Notes under the pieces: generated by a model | The model's database searches: none | Told to the model about the DNA's origin: nothing | What the model saw: only the letters and a program-made list of their open reading frames with translations | Translations under genes and position numbers: made by a program | NCBI RefSeq assembly: GCF_036880405.1 | Contig: NZ_JBAJJM010000007.1 | Span: 1-64,000 of the forward strand | Source of the DNA: Mannheimia indoligenes | GTDB lineage: Bacteria; Pseudomonadota; Gammaproteobacteria; Enterobacterales; Pasteurellaceae | Reading direction: 5' to 3' | DNA: 64,000 bases | Part shown: positions 25,340 through 33,313 of the stretch, one piece after another | How the letters are laid out: each line of letters starts with the position of its first letter | Numbering within the stretch: position 1 is the stretch's first letter

Positions 25340-26428
25340 ATGCAAAAAAGTGCTATCTACCCTCCTGTTTACGTATTAGGCAATGGTCAATTAGGCAGAA
25401 TGTTGCGTTATGCAGGTGCACCGCTTGATATCGAAGTGAGACCACTTGCTTTTGACGCTACTGTGTTTGATATTGAGCCAAATAGTATTATTACCGCTGA
25501 AATTGAACGTTGGGAGGATACGCCTTTAACCCAGCTTTTAGGCAATCATAAAAACTTCGTGAATTTGAATGTATTTGGGCGTTTAGCGGATCGATTCACT
25601 CAAAAATCGCTGCTTGACCAACTGAATCTTGCGACTTCACCGTGGCAGTTAGTGGAAAGTGCCGAGCAATGGCAACAGGTTTTCCAAAATATCGGCGAGA
25701 AAGTAGTGGTAAAACGCCGCACAGGTGGCTATGACGGACGTGGTCAATGGATAGTAACCGCTGATTCTATTAACCAAATCACACCTGATTTATTCGGCGA
25801 AGTGATTGCAGAAAAATTTATTCCGTTTGATGGTGAAATTTCCGTAGTCGGGGCAAGATTCCGTGATGGCTCAACCCGTTTCTACCCGATTTCACATAAC
25901 CTTCAACAAAACGGCATTCTCCGTTATTCGGTCTCTAACGTGAATTTACCTAACCAAGCCATTTATCAACAACAAGCTGAACAAATGCTCAGTGCGGTAA
26001 TGCAAGAGTTGGATTATGTCGGCGTGATGGCGATGGAATGTTTTATTGTCGGCGATAAACTGTTAATTAACGAACTTGCCCCTCGTGTTCACAACAGCGG
26101 ACATTGGACACAACTCGGCTGCTCTATCAGCCAATTTGAGCTACATTTGCGTGCGTTGCTTGATTTACCGACTCCAGAGCTCAAACAAATTGCCCCAAGT
26201 GTAATGGTAAATTTAATTGGCATCGAACATTCTAACGAATGGTTAGCCCTGCCTTTCGCTCAACTGCATTGGTACGGCAAAGACGTGCGAGCCGGCAGAA
26301 AAGTGGGACATATCAACCTCACCCACCCAGATAAAAAAGTACTGATTGGCTTACTCGAACAACTCCGCCCAAATTTAACCGAAGATTTTAATTCGGGGCT
26401 AGATTGGGCGATTGATAAGCTGAAGTAA
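25340..26428 (+). CDS. purK: N5-carboxyaminoimidazole ribonucleotide synthase
   Basis: A 362-aa ATP-grasp enzyme that makes N5-CAIR from AIR, bicarbonate and ATP, feeding PurE. The N-terminal pre-ATP-grasp domain has VYVLGNGQLGRMLRYAG; the ATP-binding core includes VVKRRTGGYDGRGQW; the metal-binding end is NELAPRVHNSGHWT. In most relatives purK follows purE directly; here the asparaginase gene is between them, with 15 nt to its stop. An inverted USS hairpin ends the operon. Confidence 0.96.
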   Translation: MQKSAIYPPVYVLGNGQLGRMLRYAGAPLDIEVRPLAFDATVFDIEPNSIITAEIERWEDTPLTQLLGNHKNFVNLNVFGRLADRFTQKSLLDQLNLATSPWQLVESAEQWQQVFQNIGEKVVVKRRTGGYDGRGQWIVTADSINQITPDLFGEVIAEKFIPFDGEISVVGARFRDGSTRFYPISHNLQQNGILRYSVSNVNLPNQAIYQQQAEQMLSAVMQELDYVGVMAMECFIVGDKLLINELAPRVHNSGHWTQLGCSISQFELHLRALLDLPTPELKQIAPSVMVNLIGIEHSNEWLALPFAQLHWYGKDVRAGRKVGHINLTHPDKKVLIGLLEQLRPNLTEDFNSGLDWAIDKLK

Positions 26429-26447
26429 GATTGATTAGATATCAGAA

Positions 26448-26507
26448 AACAAGCGGTTAATTTTCTCCTATAATTTGCAAAAATTTAAGGGAAATTAACC
26501 GCTTGTT
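26448..26507 (+). terminator. Inverted USS pair forming a 16-bp hairpin after purK
   Basis: AACAAGCGGTTAATTT at 26448-26463 pairs exactly with 26492-26507. The left copy has the 16-nt spacer and TTTGCAAA tail (26474-26481) in the loop. Confidence 0.7.
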
Positions 26508-26534
26508 GTGTGAACATATTTAATAATATAGCTA

Positions 26535-26729
26535 TTATAGCCTATCATCAATAACATTAAATTCATAAAACAATTTCCCAAAATCTTTTAGCTCATAGCC
26601 AGTTCTAGTCTCACAATCTTCTATATCTAAAATATTAGATATTTCAGCTAATGCACTTGTAATTAATTGAATTTCTTTTGAGGATAAAAGGATTTGAACA
26701 TTATTTTGTTTTTTCTCAAGTAACTTCAT
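26535..26729 (-). CDS. Small protein of unknown function (64 aa)
   Basis: A 64-aa reading frame with the pattern LSSKEIQLITSALAEISNILDIEDCETRTGYEL, which resembles a common class of small alpha-helical proteins with an LS-x-EE-x-x-x-I-x-x-AL-x-E opening and a D-F/C-E-T-R-x-G middle, often found in toxin-immunity neighbourhoods. That resemblance is from memory of the pattern, not a search. The ribosome site is poor: GAGG is 14 nt from the ATG. It lies downstream of a frameshifted small gene on the same strand and could be a leftover of the same module. Confidence 0.45.
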   Translation of the reverse strand: MKLLEKKQNNVQILLSSKEIQLITSALAEISNILDIEDCETRTGYELKDFGKLFYEFNVIDDRL

Positions 26730-26778
26730 ATAAAACTTTAGCCTCTATAATTTACAACATTAAAAATAAACTTTCTTT

Positions 26779-26816
26779 CCCCCGATGGTACGAGTGTATA
26801 AGAATTGACACTCATC
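26779..26816 (+). repeat. Diverged palindromic repeat, copy 1
   Basis: Starts CCCCCGATGGTACGA and contains GAGTGT (26792-26797) pairing with ACACTC (26808-26813). It shares CC-x-CCGATGG-y-ACGA with a second copy 330 nt away and overlaps the stop of the frameshifted small gene. Confidence 0.5.
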
Positions 26817-27059
26817 AGAGACGAGCAGCATCGTGGTTTTCATTCATTGCCGTGTGGGTAGTTGCACTGAATTCCTCAAAGATAGAGTCGAAAATAGTTA
26901 TAGAGCCCTCTAATTGATTAACAAGAGAGTGAAATGCATCATCAAATTTTGCATAAACAATACCACAAGGTATGTCATCACTCAGATCTAATTTCTCTAT
27001 AAATTTTTTACAAAATTTAGTAGTGTAAAAATAATACCACCAAACTTGATTCTTCTCAT
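26815..27059 (-). pseudogene. Small gene (about 81 codons) disrupted by a 2-nt insertion after its start
   Basis: An excellent SD AAGGAG (27066-27071) lies 6 nt from the ATG at 27057-27059, but that frame stops after 20 codons. A neighbouring frame is open from just behind the ATG to TGA at 26815-26817 and reads like a protein: VWWYYFYTTKFCKKFIEKL, then DDIPCGIVYAKFDDAFHSLV, and ends MNENHDAARL. The distance from ATG to stop is 245 nt, two more than a multiple of three. Removing one GA from the GAGA after the ATG restores a full frame starting MKNQVWWYY. I do not recognise the protein. Confidence 0.6.
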
Positions 27060-27113
27060 ATTTTACTCCTTAGGAAATTTCAATTTTAACATGGTATATT
27101 TATGATATTTATA

Positions 27114-27145
27114 CCTCCGATGGCACGAATTATTCACTCGTGCCA
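27114..27145 (+). repeat. Diverged palindromic repeat, copy 2
   Basis: CCTCCGA followed by TGGCACGA (27121-27128), a 9-nt centre and TCGTGCCA (27138-27145): an 8-bp perfect stem. The head matches copy 1. Confidence 0.55.
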
Positions 27146-27147
27146 AA

Positions 27148-27180
27148 ACAAGCGGTTGATTTATCACTCAAATTTGCAAA
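27148..27180 (+). repeat. DNA uptake signal sequence with TTTGCAAA tail
   Basis: Exact core ACAAGCGGT at 27148-27156, 16-nt spacer, TTTGCAAA at 27173-27180, upstream of queA. Confidence 0.85.
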
Positions 27181-27330
27181 ATACGCCACATAATTCCCCT
27201 TGATGGTGTTCATATCTGATAAGTACCTTTTCTCCGATAGTCTAACACAAGAAATCCTATCTTACCTGACGGCTACTCTTTTTTATGCTATCATCTCCGC
27301 CATTTTTGATTTTACAGAGATAGAATAACC

Positions 27331-28416
27331 GTGTTAGTTTCCGACTTTCATTTTGACTTACCTGATGAGCTGATTGCTCGCTACCCGACTGCCGAGCGTT
27401 CGGCAAGCCGTTTGTTGCATTTAAACGGTGAAACAGGCGAATTTGCCGATCAGCAATTTACTGATTTATACGATCATATCCACGCAGGGGATTTATTAAT
27501 TTTCAACAATACCCGTGTAATTCCGGCTCGTTTGTATGGTCGTAAGCCAAGTGGGGGCAAAGTGGAAGCCTTAGTGGAGCGGGTATTAGACGAACACCGT
27601 TGTTTAGCTCACGTTAAAGCCTCAAAAGCCCCGAAAGAAGGTGCAGAGCTGATTTTTGGTGAAGATAAATTAGGCGAAGGAAACGGCTTTACCGCAACAA
27701 TGGTGGAACGCCACGATACGCTCTTTGAATTGGAATTTAATGCACAAACACCGTTGTTTGATTTATTGCAACAAGCCGGACATATGCCGCTACCGCCTTA
27801 TATCGACCGCCCTGATGAAGATGCCGACCAAGAGCGTTATCAAACGGTTTACAGCAAAGTATTGGGGGCTGTGGCTGCTCCAACTGCAGGCTTGCATTTT
27901 GATAATGTGATGTTGGAAAAACTCAAAGCAAAAGGCGTAGAGACTGCGTTTGTTACACTTCACGTTGGAGCCGGCACATTCCAACCTGTTCGGGTGGATA
28001 CCATTGAAGAGCATAAAATGCACGCGGAATATGCCGAAGTGAGCCAAGAGGTTGTCGAGAAAATTTTAGCCACCAAAGCAAAAGGAAAACGGGTGATTGC
28101 CGTTGGTACAACTTCTGTGCGTTCAATTGAGAGTGCAGCTCAAGCAGCCGATAACGAGGGAAAACTGATTGTACCGTTCTTCTCTGATACTTCTATTTTC
28201 CTTTATCCGGGAAAAACATTCAAAGTAGTTGATGCGTTAGTAACGAACTTCCATTTGCCTGAATCTACGCTGATTATGTTAGTTTCTGCCTTTGCAGGCT
28301 ACAAAAACACAATGAAAGCCTACGCCCACGCTGTTGAGGCAAAATATCGTTTCTTCAGCTATGGCGATGCGATGTTTATTAATAAAAATCCGAATGCCTT
28401 GAATGATGTGCCGTGA
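27331..28416 (+). CDS. queA: tRNA preQ1(34) S-adenosylmethionine ribosyltransferase-isomerase
   Basis: A 361-aa enzyme (E. coli QueA 356 aa) that transfers and isomerises ribose from SAM to 7-aminomethyl-7-deazaguanine in tRNA, forming epoxyqueuosine. It starts with GTG: MLVSDFHFDLPDELIARYP aligns with the known N-terminus and no ATG is better placed. Conserved blocks are NNTRVIPARLYG, VAAPTAGLHF (near 190) and HVGAGTFQPVR. The ribosome site is weak. The usual partner tgt is not adjacent; a degenerate transposase follows instead. Confidence 0.96.
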   Translation: MLVSDFHFDLPDELIARYPTAERSASRLLHLNGETGEFADQQFTDLYDHIHAGDLLIFNNTRVIPARLYGRKPSGGKVEALVERVLDEHRCLAHVKASKAPKEGAELIFGEDKLGEGNGFTATMVERHDTLFELEFNAQTPLFDLLQQAGHMPLPPYIDRPDEDADQERYQTVYSKVLGAVAAPTAGLHFDNVMLEKLKAKGVETAFVTLHVGAGTFQPVRVDTIEEHKMHAEYAEVSQEVVEKILATKAKGKRVIAVGTTSVRSIESAAQAADNEGKLIVPFFSDTSIFLYPGKTFKVVDALVTNFHLPESTLIMLVSAFAGYKNTMKAYAHAVEAKYRFFSYGDAMFINKNPNALNDVP

Positions 28417-28423
28417 AATGTAT

Positions 28424-28445
28424 AGGGCAAATAGCAATTTTCCCT
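28424..28445. repeat. REP-like palindrome a
   Basis: AGGGCAAAT and ATTTTCCCT flank AGCA, an imperfect inverted repeat with one mismatch. It overlaps the stop codon of the RAYT pseudogene and shares GGGCAAATAGCAATT with palindrome c (on opposite strands). Confidence 0.6.
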
Positions 28446-28571
28446 ACAAAATATAAAAACGGTCTTCTTCCCATTTTGATGGGTTATTTTGTATATATTC
28501 GGTAATTTGGAAATAGGCTATTTCATTACGAATAATATGTTCGTAATAGTTTCGTTGCCAAATGTCTGTAG

Positions 28572-28591
28572 GGGCGAATTGCAATTCGCCC
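28572..28591. repeat. REP-like palindrome b
   Basis: GGGCGAATTGCAATTCGCCC, a perfect 20-bp palindrome inside the RAYT relic, where it reads as GELQFAP in the gene's third frame. Confidence 0.7.
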
Positions 28592-28695
28592 TTTTCAAAC
28601 AACAATTTTATCTGTTTGATAACAGAAATTTTAAATCCTCGAACCATAGCACCTATCGTATTTGATGTTCCATTTAACTTACGCGGTGTATTATC

Positions 28696-28714
28696 GGGCA
28701 ATTGCTATTTGCCC
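28696..28714. repeat. REP-like palindrome c
   Basis: GGGCAA (28696-28701) and TTGCCC (28709-28714) around TTGCTAT; on the minus strand it reads GGGCAAATAGCAATTGCCC. It coincides with the second frameshift of the RAYT relic. Confidence 0.65.
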
Positions 28715-29004
28715 CTACATTATTGTTATCCAAACTTTCTGTAATTTCTAAAATCGCGTGAAAATGGTTAGGCATTACAACAAATTCGTGTAATTGTATA
28801 TTCTTTCGTATCTTTTCTGTATTTAACCATTCTTTATGTACAATTTCTCCTACTCTATTCAACTTCATTTCTCCCCTAAAACTTTGCCGAAAAAACATTG
28901 CTTATCTTTACAACATATTGTAATAAAGTAATATCCTTGTGATCGGTAATCATAATATTTCAATCTGATAGACTTCCTTGCTCGCCTTTTAGGGGAATAC
29001 GCAT

Positions 29005-31305
29005 TCATTTTTTACTCACTTTATCTGCATAAAATTGCTTATACCACGCCGAATAGTGTTCTCTGCCTTGCTCTATTTCTGTGTTGTCTTGATAAAACTT
29101 CACTCTTACCATTCCCACTTCGGCAGTATTAAGCACCTTAATGCCTTTTCTTCTTAATCGCTCAACTACTTGCTTATTTGGCAATTTCCACGCATTCCAA
29201 CGTCCTGCAGAAATAAGAGCATATTTTGGTTCAGTTAGGACTAATAGCGTTTCGCTGGTACTACTTTTACTGCCGTGATGTCCAACTTGTAAAAAGTCAA
29301 TTTTCCCGACATTTGGGGCAAATTGGCGTTCTTGCTCTGTGCCGGAATCCCCTGTGAGCAAAATCTGCAAGCGGTCATTTTTTGCTAAAATCACGCAAGA
29401 ATCGTGATTTTTAGCTCGCTCTACCAAGTGAATAGGATAAATTGCCGATAAATACCATTTACCGAACTGCCACGATTTTCCTTGAATACAAGGTTCTGGC
29501 TCAACATTGTGGTAGCGAACTTTGCTTGAGCTAATCAGCCGAGCATTTGGATAAGCAGATAATAAATCCATCACGCCACCTGAATGATCGTTATCATCGT
29601 GGCTGAGAAAAATCGCTTCCACAGAAATGCCATTGCGTTTTAAATAAGGCAGTATTTCAAGTTTTGCCATTGAGTTTCTCTCGCCATCATTTGATTGCCA
29701 ACTTGACCCAGTATCGTAAATTACCGCTTTATTTTGTTCATCAATCAACGCCATTGCCAACCCTTGCCCAACATCAAACATAATCCATTCCGCTTTGGTT
29801 TGATAAGCCCATTTATGCAAATAAAAACTTAGATTGAACAATATAGATAATGCAATTGCACTTAACCATTTTTTATAAGCTAGCCCATATAATTTGCAAT
29901 AAAGACATAATAAAACCAACAAGTTAAGTGAAAGCAGCTGCCATTGTTGCCAATAGCTGAGTGTAATCCAAGCATTAGAAAGTGGAGCTAATAACCATAA
30001 GCTAGATTGAGCGAGATAATCCGCTAATTGCCAAGTGGCGAACAGGTTATCAGTTAATAAACTGAATAAAATAAGCGGCACAAGCAAAAAACTGTAAAGA
30101 GGTACAATAATCAGATTAGCGAGTAAGGCAAAGGCGGAAACTCCTTCAAAAAAATAGAGCTGAACAGGCGAGAAAACCAGCCAAATCCCAGTTTGTAAAT
30201 GCAAAAGCGATAACCACAAGCGGTTAAATTTCGTCATTTTTTTGCGAGTTCCATCAGAAATAAAGCGACTTAACGGAAAAACTTGGTACCACAGAATCAA
30301 GCTCGCTACAGCCAATACAGAGAGCCAAAAACTGTCAGACAGTAAACTCAGCGGATCAATAACAACTAATAAAGCCACAATTCTCCACCAAAATTGCCAA
30401 GCGGTGTAATGGCGTCTTAAACATTGGCAAAGTAACACAAATGCAATGGCGAATAAGGCTCTTACTGTCGGCACAGCAAAGCCGGCTAAATAGCTGTAAA
30501 CAAAGGCAGTTAAAAAGCCGATTGCTCTTGCAAAATAAAGTGAAAATCCAACCGCTTGTAACCACTCCAACCTACTTTTTAAGCAAAGCCATTGCACACT
30601 TTTCGCCAAATAAAATCCAAACAACATCGCAAGACCAATATGCAATCCTGAAATGGCAATTAAATGAGCAGTGGCGGTTTGTTGAAATTGTTCCCAATGT
30701 TTGGTCTCTAACCAAGCCCGCTCTCCAAAAGCTAAAGCTAATAACAAGCCTTGCGTAGATAAACTTTCTGTTTCTGCTTTGACTTTATTTAGCCGGTCTG
30801 TCCGAAAGCTTTTCTCTGTTTGTACGAATTGTTCGACTTTACGTACAGTTGCCGTCATATTGATATAATTGGCGAAATACCAACGTTGGCGGTCAAAATT
30901 ACCTATATTGCTGCGAGTTGAAAGTGGACGGAGATTTAGTTCGGCTTGGTAATATTGATCAAGTAATAACGGCTGCTCTGCTTGCCAATTTAGGTAGATA
31001 TTTTCGCCTGATTGAAGTGTGGCTATCGCTGTTTGATAATCTGTCTGCTTAAGAATTTTGCTGATTTTAAACTGCGTGAGCTGTTTACTAGCGGTTATAT
31101 TTTCTGCATTTTTTGCAACTTGGACAATGTAAAAATAACTCATACAAATGATCACACCAAGCACAAAAGTGAGTTTAGTTCGAGCAAAAATGCCATAGAA
31201 CAAAATCATTCCGCCAAAAGCGATGCCACCTAATAGTCCGTCTTTAGGCAAAAACAAAATAGGCAGGTGGAATAGAAAAATGGCAATACAGAAACGATCC
31301 AACAT
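29005..31305 (-). CDS. comEC: DNA internalization competence protein ComEC/Rec2
   Basis: A 766-aa inner-membrane channel that carries one strand of incoming DNA into the cytosol during natural transformation (rec2 in H. influenzae). The middle holds the Competence domain (about 190-460, starting ATAHLIAISGLHIGLAMLFG) with many membrane helices; the C-terminus is a metallo-beta-lactamase-like domain with SHDDNDHSGG, LLTGDSG and VGHHGSK. The ATG at 31303-31305 is preferred to an upstream TTG at 31314; neither has an SD. A CRP-S-like site lies upstream, fitting competence control by CRP and Sxy. A USS is embedded near 30225. Confidence 0.95.
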   Translation of the reverse strand: MLDRFCIAIFLFHLPILFLPKDGLLGGIAFGGMILFYGIFARTKLTFVLGVIICMSYFYIVQVAKNAENITASKQLTQFKISKILKQTDYQTAIATLQSGENIYLNWQAEQPLLLDQYYQAELNLRPLSTRSNIGNFDRQRWYFANYINMTATVRKVEQFVQTEKSFRTDRLNKVKAETESLSTQGLLLALAFGERAWLETKHWEQFQQTATAHLIAISGLHIGLAMLFGFYLAKSVQWLCLKSRLEWLQAVGFSLYFARAIGFLTAFVYSYLAGFAVPTVRALFAIAFVLLCQCLRRHYTAWQFWWRIVALLVVIDPLSLLSDSFWLSVLAVASLILWYQVFPLSRFISDGTRKKMTKFNRLWLSLLHLQTGIWLVFSPVQLYFFEGVSAFALLANLIIVPLYSFLLVPLILFSLLTDNLFATWQLADYLAQSSLWLLAPLSNAWITLSYWQQWQLLSLNLLVLLCLYCKLYGLAYKKWLSAIALSILFNLSFYLHKWAYQTKAEWIMFDVGQGLAMALIDEQNKAVIYDTGSSWQSNDGERNSMAKLEILPYLKRNGISVEAIFLSHDDNDHSGGVMDLLSAYPNARLISSSKVRYHNVEPEPCIQGKSWQFGKWYLSAIYPIHLVERAKNHDSCVILAKNDRLQILLTGDSGTEQERQFAPNVGKIDFLQVGHHGSKSSTSETLLVLTEPKYALISAGRWNAWKLPNKQVVERLRRKGIKVLNTAEVGMVRVKFYQDNTEIEQGREHYSAWYKQFYADKVSKK

Positions 31306-31373
31306 AGCGAACAAAGTGAATTTTTAATCTGAGTATGCCGTTTAAATCAAAAGTTTTCAGAATAAATATGTAA

Positions 31374-31395
31374 ATTTTCGACGTAGATCGCAAAA
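31374..31395 (-). promoter_or_regulatory. CRP-S-like competence site upstream of comEC
   Basis: The 22-mer has an exact right half GATCGCAAAA and a left half ATTTTCGA (plus-strand reading), against the Pasteurellaceae CRP-S consensus TTTTGCGATC..GATCGCAAAA. Its centre is 79 nt before the comEC ATG, and a -10-like CATACT lies at about 31332-31337 on the minus strand, placing the site near -58 to -61. Confidence 0.65.
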
Positions 31396-31408
31396 ATAAC
31401 GCAAAAAG

Positions 31409-31434
31409 AAAGGCAGACTAAAAAGTCTGCCTTT
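31409..31434 (-). terminator. Terminator of sstT
   Basis: AAAGGCAGACT (31409-31419), AAAA loop and a perfect 11-bp partner to 31434; on the minus strand it ends in a T-rich run. Confidence 0.88.
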
Positions 31435-31445
31435 AGTGAAGTATA

Positions 31446-32660
31446 TTATGCTGATTTTTGATCTTCAGAGTAGCTTACCGCAGCGGTAAATAATACGTCT
31501 GTTGATGAATTTAGAGCGGTTTCAACCGAGTCTTGAATAACGCCAATCACAAAGCCAACACCAATGACTTGAGCAGCAATATCATTTGGAATACTAAATA
31601 AGCTGCAAGCTAATGGAATTAACAATAATGAACCCCCTGCAACACCTGAGGCACCACAAGCACAGATTGAGGCTACAACACTTAATAATAATGCAGTTGA
31701 GAAATCAGGCTGAATACCTTGTGTATATGCTGCTGCAAGCGTTAATACGGTAACGGTAATTGCAGCACCTGCCATATTAATGCTTGCACCAAGAGGGATG
31801 GCAACAGAAGCTATTTCATCACGTACACCTAAGCGTTTCGCCAAGTTCATATTTACAGGAATATTCGCAGCAGAGCTACGGGTAAAAAATGCCGTTACAC
31901 CACTTTCACGTAAACAAGTGAATGTTAATGGGTATGGATTGCGACGAATTTTCCAAAATACTAATAATGGATTTAATACTAATGCTACAAATAACATTGC
32001 ACCTACTAATACTAATAATAAACGAGCATAGCCTTCAAACGCATCTAAACCGTTTACTGCAACGGTTTCTGCCACTAAACCAAATACGCCGATAGGTGCA
32101 AACGCAATCACCACTTTCACCACAAAAGAAACTGCATTTGATAAATCATTTAAAAATGCTTTTGAACTTGCTGAACCGTGGCGGAATGCGATACCCAAGC
32201 CGATAGACCAAGCTAAAATACCGATAAAGTTACCGTTACTTAATGCGGTTAATGGATTATCTACCAAGTTAAAAATCACAGTTTTTAAGATTTGACCGAT
32301 GCCTTCCGGCGGTGCTAAACCGTCCGGACTTGCAGTTAATTCTAGCGTAGTTGGGAACATAAAACTTAATACAACTGCTGTTAATGCAGCCAAGAAAGTC
32401 CCTAATACATAAAGCACTAAAATCGGTTTTAATTTGCTGTCTGATCCCACTTCTTTATTTGCAATCGCAGATAACACTAATACAAACACTAAAATAGGGG
32501 CGATAGCACGAAGCGATTTCACAAAGAATTGACCTAATACGCCAACATTTACTGCCCAATCTTTATTAATAAATGCCAGTAATACCCCTAGCACTAAACC
32601 AATGGCGATGCGTAATACAAGATTACCGCCAAGAATTTTTGAAGATAATGAATTACTCAT
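31446..32660 (-). CDS. sstT: Serine/threonine:Na+ symporter SstT
   Basis: A 404-aa member of the DAACS family (E. coli SstT 414 aa) that takes up Ser and Thr with sodium. It has about eight hydrophobic helices plus two hairpins; the family signature lies in FFTRSSAANIPVNMNLAKRLG (substrate hairpin HP1) and ASINMAGAAITVTVLTLAAA (helix 7, NMxG sodium/substrate motif). The gene stands alone with its own terminator. The 252-nt gap to dgkA holds a USS and AT-rich promoter DNA. Confidence 0.93.
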   Translation of the reverse strand: MSNSLSSKILGGNLVLRIAIGLVLGVLLAFINKDWAVNVGVLGQFFVKSLRAIAPILVFVLVLSAIANKEVGSDSKLKPILVLYVLGTFLAALTAVVLSFMFPTTLELTASPDGLAPPEGIGQILKTVIFNLVDNPLTALSNGNFIGILAWSIGLGIAFRHGSASSKAFLNDLSNAVSFVVKVVIAFAPIGVFGLVAETVAVNGLDAFEGYARLLLVLVGAMLFVALVLNPLLVFWKIRRNPYPLTFTCLRESGVTAFFTRSSAANIPVNMNLAKRLGVRDEIASVAIPLGASINMAGAAITVTVLTLAAAYTQGIQPDFSTALLLSVVASICACGASGVAGGSLLLIPLACSLFSIPNDIAAQVIGVGFVIGVIQDSVETALNSSTDVLFTAAVSYSEDQKSA

Positions 32661-32765
32661 AAAATTTCACTTATGTAAGACAAAAAATAAAAAAGGATAA
32701 ATAATATTTATCCACCTAATAAAATAGGTTTGTAGATTAGCTGAAAATCAGACAATATGGAATAA

Positions 32766-32798
32766 ACAAGCGGTTATTTTTTTAAATTTTTTTGCAAA
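32766..32798 (+). repeat. DNA uptake signal sequence with TTTGCAAA tail
   Basis: Exact core ACAAGCGGT at 32766-32774, 16-nt spacer, TTTGCAAA at 32791-32798, between the divergent sstT and dgkA genes. Confidence 0.85.
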
Positions 32799-32912
32799 AA
32801 GTTGGATTTTTCTATTTTCAGATTGATTTATTTTATTCATACTAAGTTTCTTTAAAGATAACTTTTCTTTCAGTACAATAACGTTTAACTTATTCACTTA
32901 ATCTAACAACTT

Positions 32913-33275
32913 ATGAAACCTAAAAATAAAGCTGACTTTCAGCGTGTTATTAACGCAACAAATTATTCAATGAAAGGCTTAAAAGCCGCTTATATTAATG
33001 AAGCCGCTTTTCGCCAAGAACTGTGGTGTGCAATTATTCTATTTCCATTAGCCTTAATTTTAGGTGAAACAAATGTTGAAAAAGTACTGCTAGTCGGGAC
33101 AATATTGCTGGTCTTAATTGTTGAATTACTTAATAGTGCGGTTGAAGCCGTCGTTGATCGCATTGGTTCTGACTTTCACGAGCTGTCCGGTAGAGCAAAA
33201 GATTTTGGTTCAGCAGCTGTGTTTTTATCAATGATTTTACTGGCAATTACTTGGATATTGGTTTTATTCTTCTAA
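32913..33275 (+). CDS. dgkA: Diacylglycerol kinase
   Basis: A 120-aa inner-membrane kinase (E. coli DgkA 122 aa) with one amphipathic helix and three membrane helices. Conserved residues include the acidic ExxxAFRQE at about 28-34 (YINEAAFRQELW) and the catalytic LNSAVEAVVDRIG segment near 70-82. It phosphorylates diacylglycerol left over from membrane-derived glycan and lipid A modification. The ribosome site is weak. It precedes ushA by 38 nt on the same strand. Confidence 0.95.
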   Translation: MKPKNKADFQRVINATNYSMKGLKAAYINEAAFRQELWCAIILFPLALILGETNVEKVLLVGTILLVLIVELLNSAVEAVVDRIGSDFHELSGRAKDFGSAAVFLSMILLAITWILVLFF

Positions 33276-33313
33276 TGCCCTGTTATAACACTAATACTTA
33301 TTGAGGTATTTCT

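Larger units (their letters stand above)
28444..29008 (-). pseudogene. REP-associated tyrosine transposase (RAYT, IS200-like) relic
   Basis: Three consecutive reading frames together make one RAYT. Frame 1 (from ATG 29006-29008) gives RKSIRLKYYDYRSQGYYFITICC and stops at TGA 28865-28867. Frame 2 carries GEMKLNRVGEIVHKEWLN and the metal-binding VVMPNHFHAIL (HxH). Frame 3 holds NYYEHIIRNEIAYFQ and EYIQNNPSKWEED, the family's C-terminal motifs. So at least two frameshifts separate an otherwise full-length gene; the second is at palindrome c. Its ATG overlaps the comEC stop (ATGA-type). It is surrounded and interrupted by REP-like palindromes, the usual partner of RAYT proteins. Confidence 0.85.

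Noticed and set aside
26678..26917. A 79-aa plus-strand frame in the islet between purK and queA
   Set aside because: Overlaps the minus-strand small genes, has no SD, and the protein lacks a plausible composition pattern; the minus-strand readings fit better.
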